Source: CAJXCL01 sp964394335 (GTDB lineage: Bacteria > Nitrospinota > Nitrospinia > CAJXCL01). From it: 38,750 bases of DNA. Each line of letters opens with the position of its first letter. The stretch's first letter is position 1. The stretch covers positions 1 to 38,750 of the forward strand of contig CAYMVZ010000009.1 of assembly GCA_964394335.1 (NCBI GenBank), read 5' to 3'. A program made the position numbers and the translations under genes. Below, piece by piece: positions 38,742 to 38,750 of this stretch. Under the pieces are notes generated by a model that was not told where the DNA came from, made no database searches, and saw nothing but the letters and a program-made list of their open reading frames with translations.

Positions 38742-38750
38742 AGGAAAGGG

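Overview
The window (about 38.75 kb, AT-rich at roughly 40% GC by eye) is a chromosomal stretch of a Gram-negative, probably anaerobic bacterium. This rests on a 2-oxoacid:ferredoxin oxidoreductase, a lipoprotein signal, Tat-type signal peptides, phosphatidylglycerophosphatase A, a type IV prepilin peptidase and paired DUF507 genes. There is no rRNA or other taxonomic marker that I can place. A deep-branching lineage such as Brocadiales, Nitrospirota or a Desulfobacterota-like group would fit, but this is a guess. Intergenic regions are unusually rich in short palindromic dispersed repeats of several families.

Layout. 1-560: a VapBC-like toxin-antitoxin pair whose PIN toxin is truncated. 561-1714: repeats only. 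1715-2773: a TPR protein with a receiver domain that has lost its phospho-acceptor. 2890-7777 (minus): sucC-sucD-korA-korB, which together interconvert succinate, succinyl-CoA and 2-oxoglutarate. 8163-9281: a glycosyltransferase. 9420-10042: an intact Phd/VapC pair bracketed by hairpin repeats. 10201-11747 (minus): CmoA plus a partner methyltransferase that is not a recognisable CmoB. 11815-15679: a pterin-flavoured cluster with a PTPS of the eukaryotic/tetrahydrobiopterin motif type, an SDR, a NYN nuclease, a cupin, a CDP-alcohol phosphatidyltransferase and folE.

15759-24278 is mixed: an SH3/SnoaL-like membrane protein whose start codon is formed at a repeat edge, a Tat-exported aldo/keto reductase with a cysteine-rich ferredoxin-like tail, an unknown protein, MsrP, a DUF3179 protein, a RAYT (REP-associated tyrosine transposase) between two arrays of its probable REP hairpins, a left-handed beta-helix protein and a 3-hydroxyacyl-CoA dehydrogenase. 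25175-27202 holds a small unknown gene, two DUF507 genes, a PHP phosphoesterase and tRNA-Gly(CCC). 27437-31019 is housekeeping (pgpA, thpR, recA, prepilin peptidase, a GGQ release-factor-like protein). 31329-36064 holds a DUF302 protein, an FGGY kinase, a rhodanese lipoprotein, a TIGR01212-type radical SAM protein with an in-frame insertion in its cluster-binding loop, and a PilZ-like protein.

36065-38750 looks like the edge of an accessory island. It has a 3' fragment of a tRNA (probably Leu), a duplicated 58-nt piece of the radical SAM gene, a dispersed repeat, and two adjacent unknown genes that each carry an Rx4H HEPN-like motif. This island edge, the RAYT/REP unit, the PTPS-SDR-folE neighbourhood and the CmoA partner are the parts most worth following up.
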